From positions 113,168 to 177,167 of the forward strand of contig CAJOCL010000004.1 in NCBI GenBank assembly GCA_905233565.1: a DNA stretch of 64,000 bases, in the 5' to 3' direction. The position numbers and the translations under genes were made by a program. Of this stretch, positions 14,600-23,247 are shown piece by piece (within the stretch, counting starts at the first letter, position 1; each line of letters starts with the position of its first letter). The notes beneath the pieces are model-generated. The model did not search any database. It was not told the origin of the DNA and saw only the letters and a program-made list of their open reading frames with translations. This stretch comes from an uncultured Synergistales bacterium (lineage in GTDB: Bacteria; Synergistota; Synergistia; Synergistales; Aminobacteriaceae).

Positions 14600-15985
14600 G
14601 TGAAATATACCATGTCCGAAAATATTAGCGAATTATACAGCAGGATAGACTTCCTGATTAACGGGGGAGCGGTGAAAATCCTTACTGACTATCTGACAGA
14701 AAAAGGCATAAAGGCAGTAATCGCCGAACCGGGAAAACATGACTTTCTTAACGTAATCGGAGCAGCAGGAATCGTCCCGGAATCACTGACACTTAAAGAT
14801 GAAATTTCGGGCCTGTTCCCGTCAAGCGTTGTCAAAGAATCTTATGAGCTTGAAAAATCTGAAGGCAATGAAACATGGCCGGAAGTTATCAGAATCAGGG
14901 GAGAACACTGGAAAATTTATATACTCCTCAAAAATAAAGGCTTAATGCTTGACGAATTAAAGCCGTACGCGGGACTGATACGTTTATGGCAGACATCACG
15001 GAAAATTTCAGACACCGAAAAAAAATTATCCCGTCTGTCATACATGATACTGGCGACAAAAAACACGCTCGCTTCAATATTTGAGCCGATGCCGCTGCAG
15101 TATTTCGCGTCATTCCTCAGTGATGTTCTTCAGGAAAGCCTTTTCCCGAAATCAGTTGCAGTTCTCAGGGATGAAGGAAGTTATTTAACCGTCTTCAACG
15201 GTCAGGCCGATAATATCCCCGAACGTAAGGGAATTTACGCCGCCCAGATTCTCCCGCCCGTCCCGGTAATCGTAAAAAGGGATTCACCCGTTGAAGTCCT
15301 TCTTCCGATTGCTGAAGGTGAATGCAGGTTATTTTGTTTAATGCAGTGGGACGAACTGCCCGACGAACAGACGATGAACTTCCTTGAACTTCTCGGAAAT
15401 CTGGCAGTACGCGCAATTTCAATAAATAATCTCCGTATACAGTCAATGCAGGCTGAGGCGAATATATCATCAGGAGAGTTTACTGTCTTGTCGCTGTCAA
15501 ACGTCCTGAAAGTCCTTCGCAGTGCTGAAAATAAAGCGCGGTTCATGTCCCTGCTTGTCGATATTTTTATGGAACAGTGCAGAATGCAGAACTGTGTACT
15601 GGCATCATGGAACAAATCACGGAAAGGCTACACGCTTTCAGAACAGCGCAGAGGACACATAAAGGCTGATGTTGATCCTACACTACTGCCGTCTCCTGAA
15701 GGCCCGGTGAAAAGTTCAAAAGTCAGCGAATCCCATTATGACATGGCCATGAATACGCCGGACTCGGTCTTCAAGTCTTGGGGGCTGGCCGGCTGTCCGT
15801 GGAAAGGCGTTTTGAAAGAAGCGTCAGCAAAATATATATTCCCCGTGTGTGATGATAATTCACTGGTCGGGATTATCGCACTCGGCGCAGGGAAGGAAGG
15901 GAGAATCGCCCTTGACCGTTCACAGCTCGCATCACTTCAGCTTATAGCTCAGTTTGCGGCTTATGAGTTCAGGCGTTTTGAGTAA
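14600..15985 (+). CDS. GAF-like-domain protein of unknown function
   Basis: A 461-residue soluble protein without signal peptide or membrane helices. No catalytic motif is recognised. The middle (about 150-275) and the C-terminus (about 300-460, ending VGIIALGAG...LDRSQLASLQLIAQFAAYEF) have the rhythm of GAF domains, small-ligand sensor folds often found in regulators. The N-terminus (about 1-130) is unassigned. Start is GTG at 14600, with GGAGG 4 nt upstream; the ATG at 14612 is in frame but too far from it. It is divergent from the flagellar operon and only 6 nt upstream of dxs, so it heads the dxs run. Confidence 0.7.
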   Translation: MKYTMSENISELYSRIDFLINGGAVKILTDYLTEKGIKAVIAEPGKHDFLNVIGAAGIVPESLTLKDEISGLFPSSVVKESYELEKSEGNETWPEVIRIRGEHWKIYILLKNKGLMLDELKPYAGLIRLWQTSRKISDTEKKLSRLSYMILATKNTLASIFEPMPLQYFASFLSDVLQESLFPKSVAVLRDEGSYLTVFNGQADNIPERKGIYAAQILPPVPVIVKRDSPVEVLLPIAEGECRLFCLMQWDELPDEQTMNFLELLGNLAVRAISINNLRIQSMQAEANISSGEFTVLSLSNVLKVLRSAENKARFMSLLVDIFMEQCRMQNCVLASWNKSRKGYTLSEQRRGHIKADVDPTLLPSPEGPVKSSKVSESHYDMAMNTPDSVFKSWGLAGCPWKGVLKEASAKYIFPVCDDNSLVGIIALGAGKEGRIALDRSQLASLQLIAQFAAYEFRRFE

Positions 15986-15991
15986 AACAAT

Positions 15992-17815
15992 ATGGAATTT
16001 CTGAAGAAGGGTTTCACTCATGATGATTTACTGCGTATAGATGATAAAGATCTGCCCTTGCTTGCTGATGAGGTGAGGGCCTTAATTATAGACACGGTGA
16101 AAAAAAACGGAGGTCATCTCGGCTCATCTCTGGGAGTTGTTGAGCTGACAATAGCAATGCTGAAAGTTTTTGATCCGTTCAATGACAGAATAATTTTTGA
16201 TGTCGGCCATCAGTCTTACCCTTATAAAATTTTGACTGACAGGTTCGACAAATTCCAGACACTCAGGCTTAAAGACGGAATATCGGGCTTCCCAAGACGC
16301 AGCGAAAGTCCCTGCGACCACTTCAACACAGGCCACAGCAGTACTTCAATATCTGCGGCTCTGGGCTACGCAAAAGCAAGGGATCTTCTGGGCGAAAAAA
16401 GGAACGTTATAGCTTTTATCGGCGATGCGTCATTGATTAACGGCCTTTCTTTCGAGGCTCTGAATTACGTTCAGGAAACAAACACGAAAATAATAATAAT
16501 ACTGAATGACAACAGGCACTCAATAAGCAACAGAATCGGCGGATTCTCTAACATGTTGGCGGGGCTTTCAGCAAATACATGTTACAGGAGAATAAAGAAT
16601 TTTGCCCGCCGTAATTCAGGCGTTAAATGGGCAGGAAGATTTGAAAAATGCCGCGACTTCCTTAAAATGATATTGAAACCTCATAATTTATTTGATCAGG
16701 TCGGCATAAATTACTGGGGGCCTTTTGACGGCCATGATATAAAGAATACGGTTAAAATACTGGAACTCGCAAAAAATTACTATAAGCCCGTAATACTCCA
16801 TTTCAACACTGTTAAAGGCAAAGGGCTGCCCGAAGCTGAAGAAAATCCGACAAAATATCATCAGGTCTCACCGTCAGGCGAAATAAAATCCAGAACATGG
16901 AGCGAGGCTGCGTCGGAAATCGCGGAAGAACTGGCAATGAAAGATGAAAGAATCGTGTGTTTCACTGCGGCCATGTCAACGGGCGTTAAACTTGAAAAAT
17001 TCTCTAAAATTTTTCCTGACAGATTTTTTGATGTCGGGATTGCAGAAAGCCACATGCTCACTATGGCGGCAGGCTTGGCGGCCGGAGGTATGCGCCCTTG
17101 GGTGTTCATATATTCAACGTTCCTTCAAAGGGCTATGGATCAGTTAATGCATGATATTGCGCTGCAAAATCTGCCTGTTGTAATCATGGTCGACAGGGCT
17201 GGGCTTTCAGGTTCTGACGGCGATACACATCAGGGGCTTTTAGACATAACTTGGGGGAGGTCAGTCCCTAACCTCGAAATTTACGCGCCCTGTGATGAGG
17301 ATTCGTTAAAGGACTCAATGATAAAAGCGTCAAAAAGAAACGGCCCGACCCTCATACGTTACCCGAGAGGAAAAATACCCCCTGAAAAAATCAGCGTTGA
17401 CATAAACGATGAAGGCATAGCAAAAATTTATGACGGCCATAAATGGGCGCTGCTCGGACACGGCGCAAGCGTTGAAACAATGCTGAAAGTAAGAAATATG
17501 GCTGAAAATCAGGGGATTGACGTCCCTGCAGTATATGACGTGAGACGCGTTAAACCCCTTGACATGAAAGTTATTGATGAAATACTCGGAAAATATCAGG
17601 CTGTCTCAGTTCTTGAGGAAAATTATTTATTCGGCGGATTCGGCGAGGCTTTGGGGGCTGTAATCGCTGAAAAGGGCTGCAACGTTAAATTAATGCGTTT
17701 CGGCATTCCTGATGTATGCGTTAAACACGCAACTCAGAAAGAACAAAGGGAGCTTTACGGCCTTACCCCTGAAAATGTATTGACGCAGTATAAAAATAAT
17801 TATTATGAAAAATAA
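15992..17815 (+). CDS. dxs: 1-deoxy-D-xylulose-5-phosphate synthase (divergent motifs)
   Basis: A 607-residue thiamine-diphosphate enzyme that joins pyruvate and glyceraldehyde 3-phosphate in the first step of the MEP isoprenoid pathway. Dxs features include NGGHLGSSLGVVELTIAM, the FDVGHQSYPYKIL region, DVGIAESHMLTMAAGLA and the late VLEENYLFGGFG. Some motifs deviate: the usual GDGALTGG appears as GDASLING, and DRAGLVGADGPTHQG as DRAGLSGSDGDTHQG. Length and domain order are normal. It begins 6 nt after the previous gene and overlaps tlyA by 11 nt. I consider the enzyme class secure, but specificity could be altered. Confidence 0.9.
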   Translation: MEFLKKGFTHDDLLRIDDKDLPLLADEVRALIIDTVKKNGGHLGSSLGVVELTIAMLKVFDPFNDRIIFDVGHQSYPYKILTDRFDKFQTLRLKDGISGFPRRSESPCDHFNTGHSSTSISAALGYAKARDLLGEKRNVIAFIGDASLINGLSFEALNYVQETNTKIIIILNDNRHSISNRIGGFSNMLAGLSANTCYRRIKNFARRNSGVKWAGRFEKCRDFLKMILKPHNLFDQVGINYWGPFDGHDIKNTVKILELAKNYYKPVILHFNTVKGKGLPEAEENPTKYHQVSPSGEIKSRTWSEAASEIAEELAMKDERIVCFTAAMSTGVKLEKFSKIFPDRFFDVGIAESHMLTMAAGLAAGGMRPWVFIYSTFLQRAMDQLMHDIALQNLPVVIMVDRAGLSGSDGDTHQGLLDITWGRSVPNLEIYAPCDEDSLKDSMIKASKRNGPTLIRYPRGKIPPEKISVDINDEGIAKIYDGHKWALLGHGASVETMLKVRNMAENQGIDVPAVYDVRRVKPLDMKVIDEILGKYQAVSVLEENYLFGGFGEALGAVIAEKGCNVKLMRFGIPDVCVKHATQKEQRELYGLTPENVLTQYKNNYYEK

Positions 17816-18602
17816 AGAGCGTTTGGATAAATTGCTGCCTGAACTTGGACTCACTGAAACGAGAAACAAGGCTCAGGCTTTAATTATGGCCGGAAAAGTA
17901 CGGGTAAACGGCCAGATAATCACGAAATCAGGCGCAATGTTTGAACATGATGCATCAATAACTCTTGCTGAAATTCCTAAATGGGCAGGGCGCGGCGCAA
18001 AAAAATTACTTCGTGCTTTTGAAATTTTCGGGCTTGACGTTAAAAATAAAATATGTGCTGATTTCGGAGCTTCAACAGGCGGATTCACTGATGTAATGTT
18101 ATCTTACGGCGCAAAAAAAGTGTATGCCGTTGATGTCGGTTACGGGCAGTTAATCTGGAGACTGGCAAGTGATGAAAGAGTTGTAGTCATGGACAGGACT
18201 AACGCACGTTATCTTAAAAAATCAGATTTTAATGACGTTATAGAATTTGCCGGCTGTGATGTGTCGTTTATATCATTAAAATTAATTCTTCCCGTCCTTG
18301 ATGATGTTGTGTCTGATGATGCCGTTGTTCTTATAAAGCCGCAGTTCGAGGCGGGAAAGGATAAAATTTCACGCGGAGTAATTAAAGATAAGGCGTTACA
18401 CATTGAAATTGTTGAAAATATAATAGAATTTATAATAAATAATACGGGCTTCAAAATTTCAGGACTCACATACTCCCCCATAAGAGGCCCTGAGGGTAAT
18501 ATAGAATTTTTATGTCATGTTACCCATAATAATTGTGATAATGATATTCCTGATGTAAATAATATGGTCAATGAAGCACATGAAAATACACTGAGAGGTT
18601 AA
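17805..18602 (+). CDS. tlyA: TlyA family rRNA 2'-O-ribose methyltransferase
   Basis: A 265-residue RNA methyltransferase. An N-terminal S4 RNA-binding domain (ERLDKLLPELGLTETRNKAQ, AGKVRVNG) is joined to an FtsJ-like Rossmann methyltransferase domain with the SAM motif DFGASTGGFTDVML and YAVDVGYGQL. TlyA enzymes methylate cytidines of 16S and/or 23S rRNA. The pairing with dxs, here overlapping by 11 nt, is common in bacteria. The ATG has no strong ribosome-binding site and is probably translated by coupling. Confidence 0.94.
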   Translation: MKNKERLDKLLPELGLTETRNKAQALIMAGKVRVNGQIITKSGAMFEHDASITLAEIPKWAGRGAKKLLRAFEIFGLDVKNKICADFGASTGGFTDVMLSYGAKKVYAVDVGYGQLIWRLASDERVVVMDRTNARYLKKSDFNDVIEFAGCDVSFISLKLILPVLDDVVSDDAVVLIKPQFEAGKDKISRGVIKDKALHIEIVENIIEFIINNTGFKISGLTYSPIRGPEGNIEFLCHVTHNNCDNDIPDVNNMVNEAHENTLRG

Positions 18603-18612
18603 TTTAATTTTA

Positions 18613-19950
18613 ATGAGACAAAAAGATTTTCTTTTACTTTGTATGAAGGGTAAACGGCACGAAATTGAAGAGGCCATAAATTCAGGTGCAAGCGTAAGCA
18701 ACAGGGCTTACATGTACGGCAGCAAAGTACCGCCGCTTTTCGTTGCAGTCATGGAAAATAACATCGAGGCCGTAAAAGTGCTGCTTGAACACGGCGCGAA
18801 CAGCGTTGACGGTTTTATCGCAGCAATAGCCATCGGCAAACGTAAAGCGTTCAAAACTCTTGTTTCATGCGGAGCCGACATTAACGCCGCAAATTCAAAC
18901 GGACATACACCGCTTCTTTTTGCCCTGACTTATGATTATTATAAAAGTCCTAAAATTGTAAAATGGCTGATCTCTCTGGGGGCTGATGTCAACAAAAAAA
19001 CAGCAACGGGTTACACGCCTTTCACTTATCTTGAATTTTTCCATGAAGAGGACGGCAGAATTAATCATGAACTTATAACAATATTAATGAATGCAGGGGC
19101 AATTTATGACGAAGCAATGATATTCGCCGTTAAAGCAGGAAATATTGAATTTCTTAGGCAGATGATACATGACGGGGCTGACGTAAACAAAAAATGTCTG
19201 GGACTTCAGACACCTTTAGCGGCTGCAATGTTTGCAGGCGAAGAAAAAATAAATCCAGAAATGATAGAATTTCTTGCAATGAACGGTGCTGAACTTAACA
19301 CTGATTTTGAGCTTGACGAAGAGACAGTAACTAACCCTATTAACATGTCAATCTCGATGAACAGGCCGGATATTATGAAAATATTGATTTCTTACGGTGC
19401 TGACGTGAACCGCAGGGATTTTTCGGGAAGAACTCCGCTTGTTTATGCCGTACTCATGGGCGGTGAGTTTGCAAAATTCCTGCTGAAAAACGGTGCAGAT
19501 CCCGACATCCCCGACAAAGAAGGCAGAACACCCCTGATGCTGGCAGCCCTTGACGCTTCAATTGACCCGGCAATGTTAAAAATACTCCTGAAAAGCGGCG
19601 CAAACGTCAACGCTAAAGACAAAGACGGAATGACGGCTCTTATGTGGATTGTAAGCAGCAAGGACAGAAGTCCGGGAGTTTTCGTGTCATCATTACTGAG
19701 AACGGGGGCAATAAGGGCTGAAGGCTGGCAGTCGTGGCTTGCTCTGGCGGCGGTATATTCGGCAATAAGGCGGGCTGCACAGATAGACAACATTAAACTT
19801 TTACTTAAATACGGAGCTGATCCGGCCATTAAAGATAATAACGGCATAAATGCCATGATGTCGGCAGTTATGAATTTTGATGATGATGTAATAGAGCTGC
19901 TCAGGGAAGCCGGAAAGTCAAAACTCTCTAAACTGAAGGAGGAAATTTAA
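18613..19950 (+). CDS. ankyrin-repeat protein
   Basis: A 445-residue protein built almost wholly of ankyrin repeats (about 11 units). Examples are NNIEAVKVLLEHGAN, GHTPLLFALTYDY, GRTPLVYAVLMGG, GRTPLMLAALDASID and DGMTALMWIV. There is no signal peptide or membrane segment, so a cytoplasmic protein-protein interaction scaffold is likely. It lies 10 nt after tlyA and 2 nt before the O-antigen exporter permease, whose ribosome-binding site is inside this gene's 3' end. This suggests shared transcription but gives no specific partner. Confidence 0.92.
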   Translation: MRQKDFLLLCMKGKRHEIEEAINSGASVSNRAYMYGSKVPPLFVAVMENNIEAVKVLLEHGANSVDGFIAAIAIGKRKAFKTLVSCGADINAANSNGHTPLLFALTYDYYKSPKIVKWLISLGADVNKKTATGYTPFTYLEFFHEEDGRINHELITILMNAGAIYDEAMIFAVKAGNIEFLRQMIHDGADVNKKCLGLQTPLAAAMFAGEEKINPEMIEFLAMNGAELNTDFELDEETVTNPINMSISMNRPDIMKILISYGADVNRRDFSGRTPLVYAVLMGGEFAKFLLKNGADPDIPDKEGRTPLMLAALDASIDPAMLKILLKSGANVNAKDKDGMTALMWIVSSKDRSPGVFVSSLLRTGAIRAEGWQSWLALAAVYSAIRRAAQIDNIKLLLKYGADPAIKDNNGINAMMSAVMNFDDDVIELLREAGKSKLSKLKEEI

Positions 19951-19952
19951 TT

Positions 19953-20819
19953 TTGCTGCGCGAAAAATTATCACGTTATCTTACCCCGTCAAAACTCGGA
20001 GAATTTGATTTAATAATTGAGCCGGAAAAAACTACTTCCGATTTTCTTTATGAACTTGTAAAATTCCGTGAACTGTTCTTTTTTATGGCATGGCGCGATA
20101 TTCTGGTACGTTACAAACAGACTGCAATCGGCGTTGCATGGAGCGTAATACGGCCATTGTTGAGCATGATAATTTTTACGGTTATATTCGGACGTGTTGC
20201 GAGGCTTCCGAGCGAGGGCGTACCTTATCCGATTATGGTATTTTCGGCACTGCTGCCGTGGCAGTATTTTTCAAATTCCATGCAGTCAAGCTCAGAGGCT
20301 TTTTTCAGAGCGTCGGGAATGATAGGCAAAATATACTTCCCGAGAATTATCCTGCCGACATCTTCAGTACTCGTAAGTGCCGTTGATTTTGCAATTTCTT
20401 TCGTGCTTTTATGTATCTTGATGATATTTTACGGTTTTGTTCCGTCACCGATGATTTTTCTTCTGCCTTTATTCTTTATACCCGTAACCGTAACGGCTCT
20501 GGGGGTAGGCTATTTCTTTTCTGCGATAGGCGTTAAATATCGTGATTTCAGGCATGTCATGCCCTTCATGGTACAGTTCGGAATGTATATATCTCCCGTC
20601 GGTTTTTCAAGTTCCGTAATTCCTGACAAATGGAGATTGATTTACAGCTTAAATCCTATGGTCGGCGTTATTGACGGCTTCAGATGGTGCATTCAGGGTA
20701 CTTCGGTATCGCTCTATATGCCGGGATTTTTAATATCTCTGATAATATCGGCTTTTATATTCTGGTACGGGCTGAAATATTTCAGAAAAACTGAAAGAAC
20801 TTTTGCCGACTTTATTTAA
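19953..20819 (+). CDS. wzm: ABC-2 polysaccharide export permease (Wzm/TagG-like)
   Basis: A 288-residue integral membrane subunit with six hydrophobic segments, of the ABC-2 type that exports O-antigen or other polysaccharides. Signatures are FRELFFFMAWRDILVRYKQT near the N-terminus, GVAWSVIRPLLSMIIFTVIF, and the late GVKYRDFRHVMPFMVQFGMYISPV. Start is TTG at 19953, with GGAGG 10 nt upstream. The cognate ATPase follows 16 nt later and gmd after that, which indicates a surface polysaccharide assembled by the ABC-transporter-dependent route. Confidence 0.95.
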   Translation: MLREKLSRYLTPSKLGEFDLIIEPEKTTSDFLYELVKFRELFFFMAWRDILVRYKQTAIGVAWSVIRPLLSMIIFTVIFGRVARLPSEGVPYPIMVFSALLPWQYFSNSMQSSSEAFFRASGMIGKIYFPRIILPTSSVLVSAVDFAISFVLLCILMIFYGFVPSPMIFLLPLFFIPVTVTALGVGYFFSAIGVKYRDFRHVMPFMVQFGMYISPVGFSSSVIPDKWRLIYSLNPMVGVIDGFRWCIQGTSVSLYMPGFLISLIISAFIFWYGLKYFRKTERTFADFI

Positions 20820-20835
20820 TGAGGAGTGATATTTA

Positions 20836-22128
20836 TTGCTTGCGCTGAAAATTGAAAACTTGGGGAAAAAATATATATTGACACATAAATCCGAAGACAG
20901 CCTTTATAATGAGCTTGCACTGATGTATTCACGTCTTTTAAGAAGAATGAGGCACCCTTTTGCCGAACGTTCAAAGCCGAAAAACTCAGAAGATTTTTGG
21001 GCATTAAGAAATCTTGACTTAAATATTGAACAGGGCGAACGTGTCGGAATAATCGGACACAACGGAGCCGGTAAATCAACACTTTTGAAAATCCTCAGCC
21101 GCATAACCGACCCTTCAGAGGGCAGAATTTCAATAAAAGGCAGGGTCTCAAGCCTTCTTGAAGTCGGAACGGGATTTCACCCGGATTTGAGCGGAAGGGA
21201 AAATATTTTCATGAACGCCGCAATTCTCGGAATGAGGACACGCGAAATAAAGCAAAATTTTGATGCAATTGTTGATTTTGCAGGGGTTGAAAAATTCCTC
21301 GATACGCCGGTAAAACGGTATTCAAGCGGCATGTATGTAAGGCTTGCTTTCGCTATTGCAGCTCATCTAAATTCTGAAATTTTAATAATTGATGAAGTTC
21401 TCGCGGTCGGCGATATGGAATTTCAGAAAAAATGTATGGGAAAAATGGACGAAATAAGCCACAAAGACGGCCGGACAATTTTATTTGTCAGCCACAACAT
21501 GGGCGCAATCCTCCAGTTATGCAACAGGGCGGTATGTCTCGACAAGGGCAAAATGTTAATGGATACTTTCAACGTCCCTGAAGCCGTTGAAAAATATATG
21601 GACTTGTCAAAACTTCATAACGCTGTCTCAGAATGGAAAAATCCGGGCGGTAAATTTGAGAATGATTACTTTACGCCTCTGAGATTCGGCATTTATAATA
21701 AAAACGGCGGAGTAAATAACGCACCCGCAAAGCCTAATGATGATTTATACGTTGAAATTGAAGGAATTGTCAAAAAAACTGAGGACGGCTTGGGTGTAGG
21801 CTACAGCATTTACACTCAGGAAGGTATGTTAATGTACAGAACGTTTCAGGCAGATCAGACCGACACTGAGAACGAAATAAAAATCCTTGACGGCCATGTT
21901 ATTTTGAGAAGCAGACTGCCTCTAAGCGTCATGAATACCGGTGAAAAACGCCTGGATCTTTCAGTAATCATAAATAACATAAACTGGCTCATTCAGCCTG
22001 AAAAAAGAGATACGCCCTCAGTTTCATTCACGCTTGAACCGTATCTGAACAGCTCATCGCCTTACAGAACCATGAAAAAACCGGGCCCGATGATTTCAAA
22101 CAGTTTATGGGAAGTTATAGAAAGTTAA
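20836..22128 (+). CDS. wzt: polysaccharide ABC exporter ATPase with Wzt-type C-terminal domain
   Basis: A 430-residue ATPase. Residues ~1-245 are the ABC domain: Walker A GHNGAGKSTLLK, Q/Wzt-specific SSLLEVGTGFHPDLSGRENI, ABC signature YSSGMYVRLAFA, Walker B LIIDEVLAVGD. Residues ~280-430 match the length and position of the Wzt carbohydrate-binding domain, which recognises the capped glycan end before export. Start is TTG at 20836 with GAGGAG upstream. It pairs with the preceding permease. Confidence 0.95.
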   Translation: MLALKIENLGKKYILTHKSEDSLYNELALMYSRLLRRMRHPFAERSKPKNSEDFWALRNLDLNIEQGERVGIIGHNGAGKSTLLKILSRITDPSEGRISIKGRVSSLLEVGTGFHPDLSGRENIFMNAAILGMRTREIKQNFDAIVDFAGVEKFLDTPVKRYSSGMYVRLAFAIAAHLNSEILIIDEVLAVGDMEFQKKCMGKMDEISHKDGRTILFVSHNMGAILQLCNRAVCLDKGKMLMDTFNVPEAVEKYMDLSKLHNAVSEWKNPGGKFENDYFTPLRFGIYNKNGGVNNAPAKPNDDLYVEIEGIVKKTEDGLGVGYSIYTQEGMLMYRTFQADQTDTENEIKILDGHVILRSRLPLSVMNTGEKRLDLSVIINNINWLIQPEKRDTPSVSFTLEPYLNSSSPYRTMKKPGPMISNSLWEVIES

Positions 22129-22155
22129 AAAAAATTAAAAAGGAGAGCTTTCAGC

Positions 22156-23247
22156 ATGAAAAAAGCGTTAATAACGGGAGTTACGGGACAGGACGGAGCT
22201 TATTTAACGTCATTTTTATTGAAAAAAGGCTATGAAGTTCACGGACTGAAGCGGAGAAGTTCAATCTTCAACACCGCAAGAATCGACAATTTCTATAAAG
22301 ACCTGCACGAAGAAGGGCATAAATTCTTTCTTCATTACGGCGATTTGACCGACTCTTCTAACCTTATTCATCTTGTCCAGATGATACAGCCCGACGAAAT
22401 ATATAACCTTGCGGCTCAAAGCCATGTCAGGGTCTCTTTTGAAGAACCTGAGTACACGGCTGATTCTGACGGTTTAGGAGCTTTGAGGCTTCTTGAGGCG
22501 ATAAGAATTTTAGGGCTTGAAAAGCACACGAAATTTTATCAGGCATCGACAAGCGAATTATACGGAAAAGTTCAGGAAACTCCACAGAAAGAAACAACGC
22601 CGTTTTACCCCAGAAGCCCTTACGCCGCCGCAAAACTTTATGCTTACTGGATAACGGTTAATTACAGGGAGGCTTACGGCATTTTTGCGTCAAACGGGAT
22701 TTTATTCAATCATGAGTCGGAACTGAGGGGCGAAACGTTCGTAACAAGAAAAATAACAAGAGCAGCCGCCAGAATATCACTCGGCCTTCAGGAAAAAACT
22801 TATCTCGGCAACCTGAACGCAAAAAGGGACTGGGGACACTCCGAAGACTACGTAAAAGCAATGTGGCTGATTTTGCAGCACGATAAGCCCGAAGATTTCG
22901 TAATTGCTACGGGTGAAACTCATTCAGTCCGCGAATTTGCCGAACTTGCATTCCGTGAAGCCGGAATTAATATCGCCTGGCAGGGTGAGGGCGTTGACGA
23001 AAAAGGCATCAACACGGAAACGGGAAAACCGGTCATCGAAATTGACCCGAGATATTTCAGGCCGACCGAAGTAGATTTATTGCTCGGCGACCCGTCAAAA
23101 GCTGAAAACGTTTTAGGCTGGAAACGGAAAGTAACATTCCCGGAACTCGTAAAGCGCATGGTCAGGTATGACGTTGAACTTTTCAGGAAAGATATATTAA
23201 TCCGCAACGCAGGCTACAAAGTTCAGAACGCTCTAGAAGAATTATAG
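22156..23247 (+). CDS. gmd: GDP-mannose 4,6-dehydratase
   Basis: A 363-residue extended SDR enzyme converting GDP-D-mannose to GDP-4-keto-6-deoxymannose, the precursor of GDP-fucose or GDP-rhamnose. It shows the nucleotide-binding [28 protein letters not shown], the catalytic Thr-Ser region [13 protein letters not shown] and Tyr-x3-Lys SPYAAAKLY, and [20 protein letters not shown]. The HESPLRGE-type motif reads HESELRGE here. AGGAGAG precedes the ATG. With wzm/wzt upstream and manA nearby it points to a 6-deoxyhexose-containing surface glycan. The stop codon abuts that of the convergent nuclease gene with no gap. Confidence 0.96.
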   Translation: MKKALITGVTGQDGAYLTSFLLKKGYEVHGLKRRSSIFNTARIDNFYKDLHEEGHKFFLHYGDLTDSSNLIHLVQMIQPDEIYNLAAQSHVRVSFEEPEYTADSDGLGALRLLEAIRILGLEKHTKFYQASTSELYGKVQETPQKETTPFYPRSPYAAAKLYAYWITVNYREAYGIFASNGILFNHESELRGETFVTRKITRAAARISLGLQEKTYLGNLNAKRDWGHSEDYVKAMWLILQHDKPEDFVIATGETHSVREFAELAFREAGINIAWQGEGVDEKGINTETGKPVIEIDPRYFRPTEVDLLLGDPSKAENVLGWKRKVTFPELVKRMVRYDVELFRKDILIRNAGYKVQNALEEL

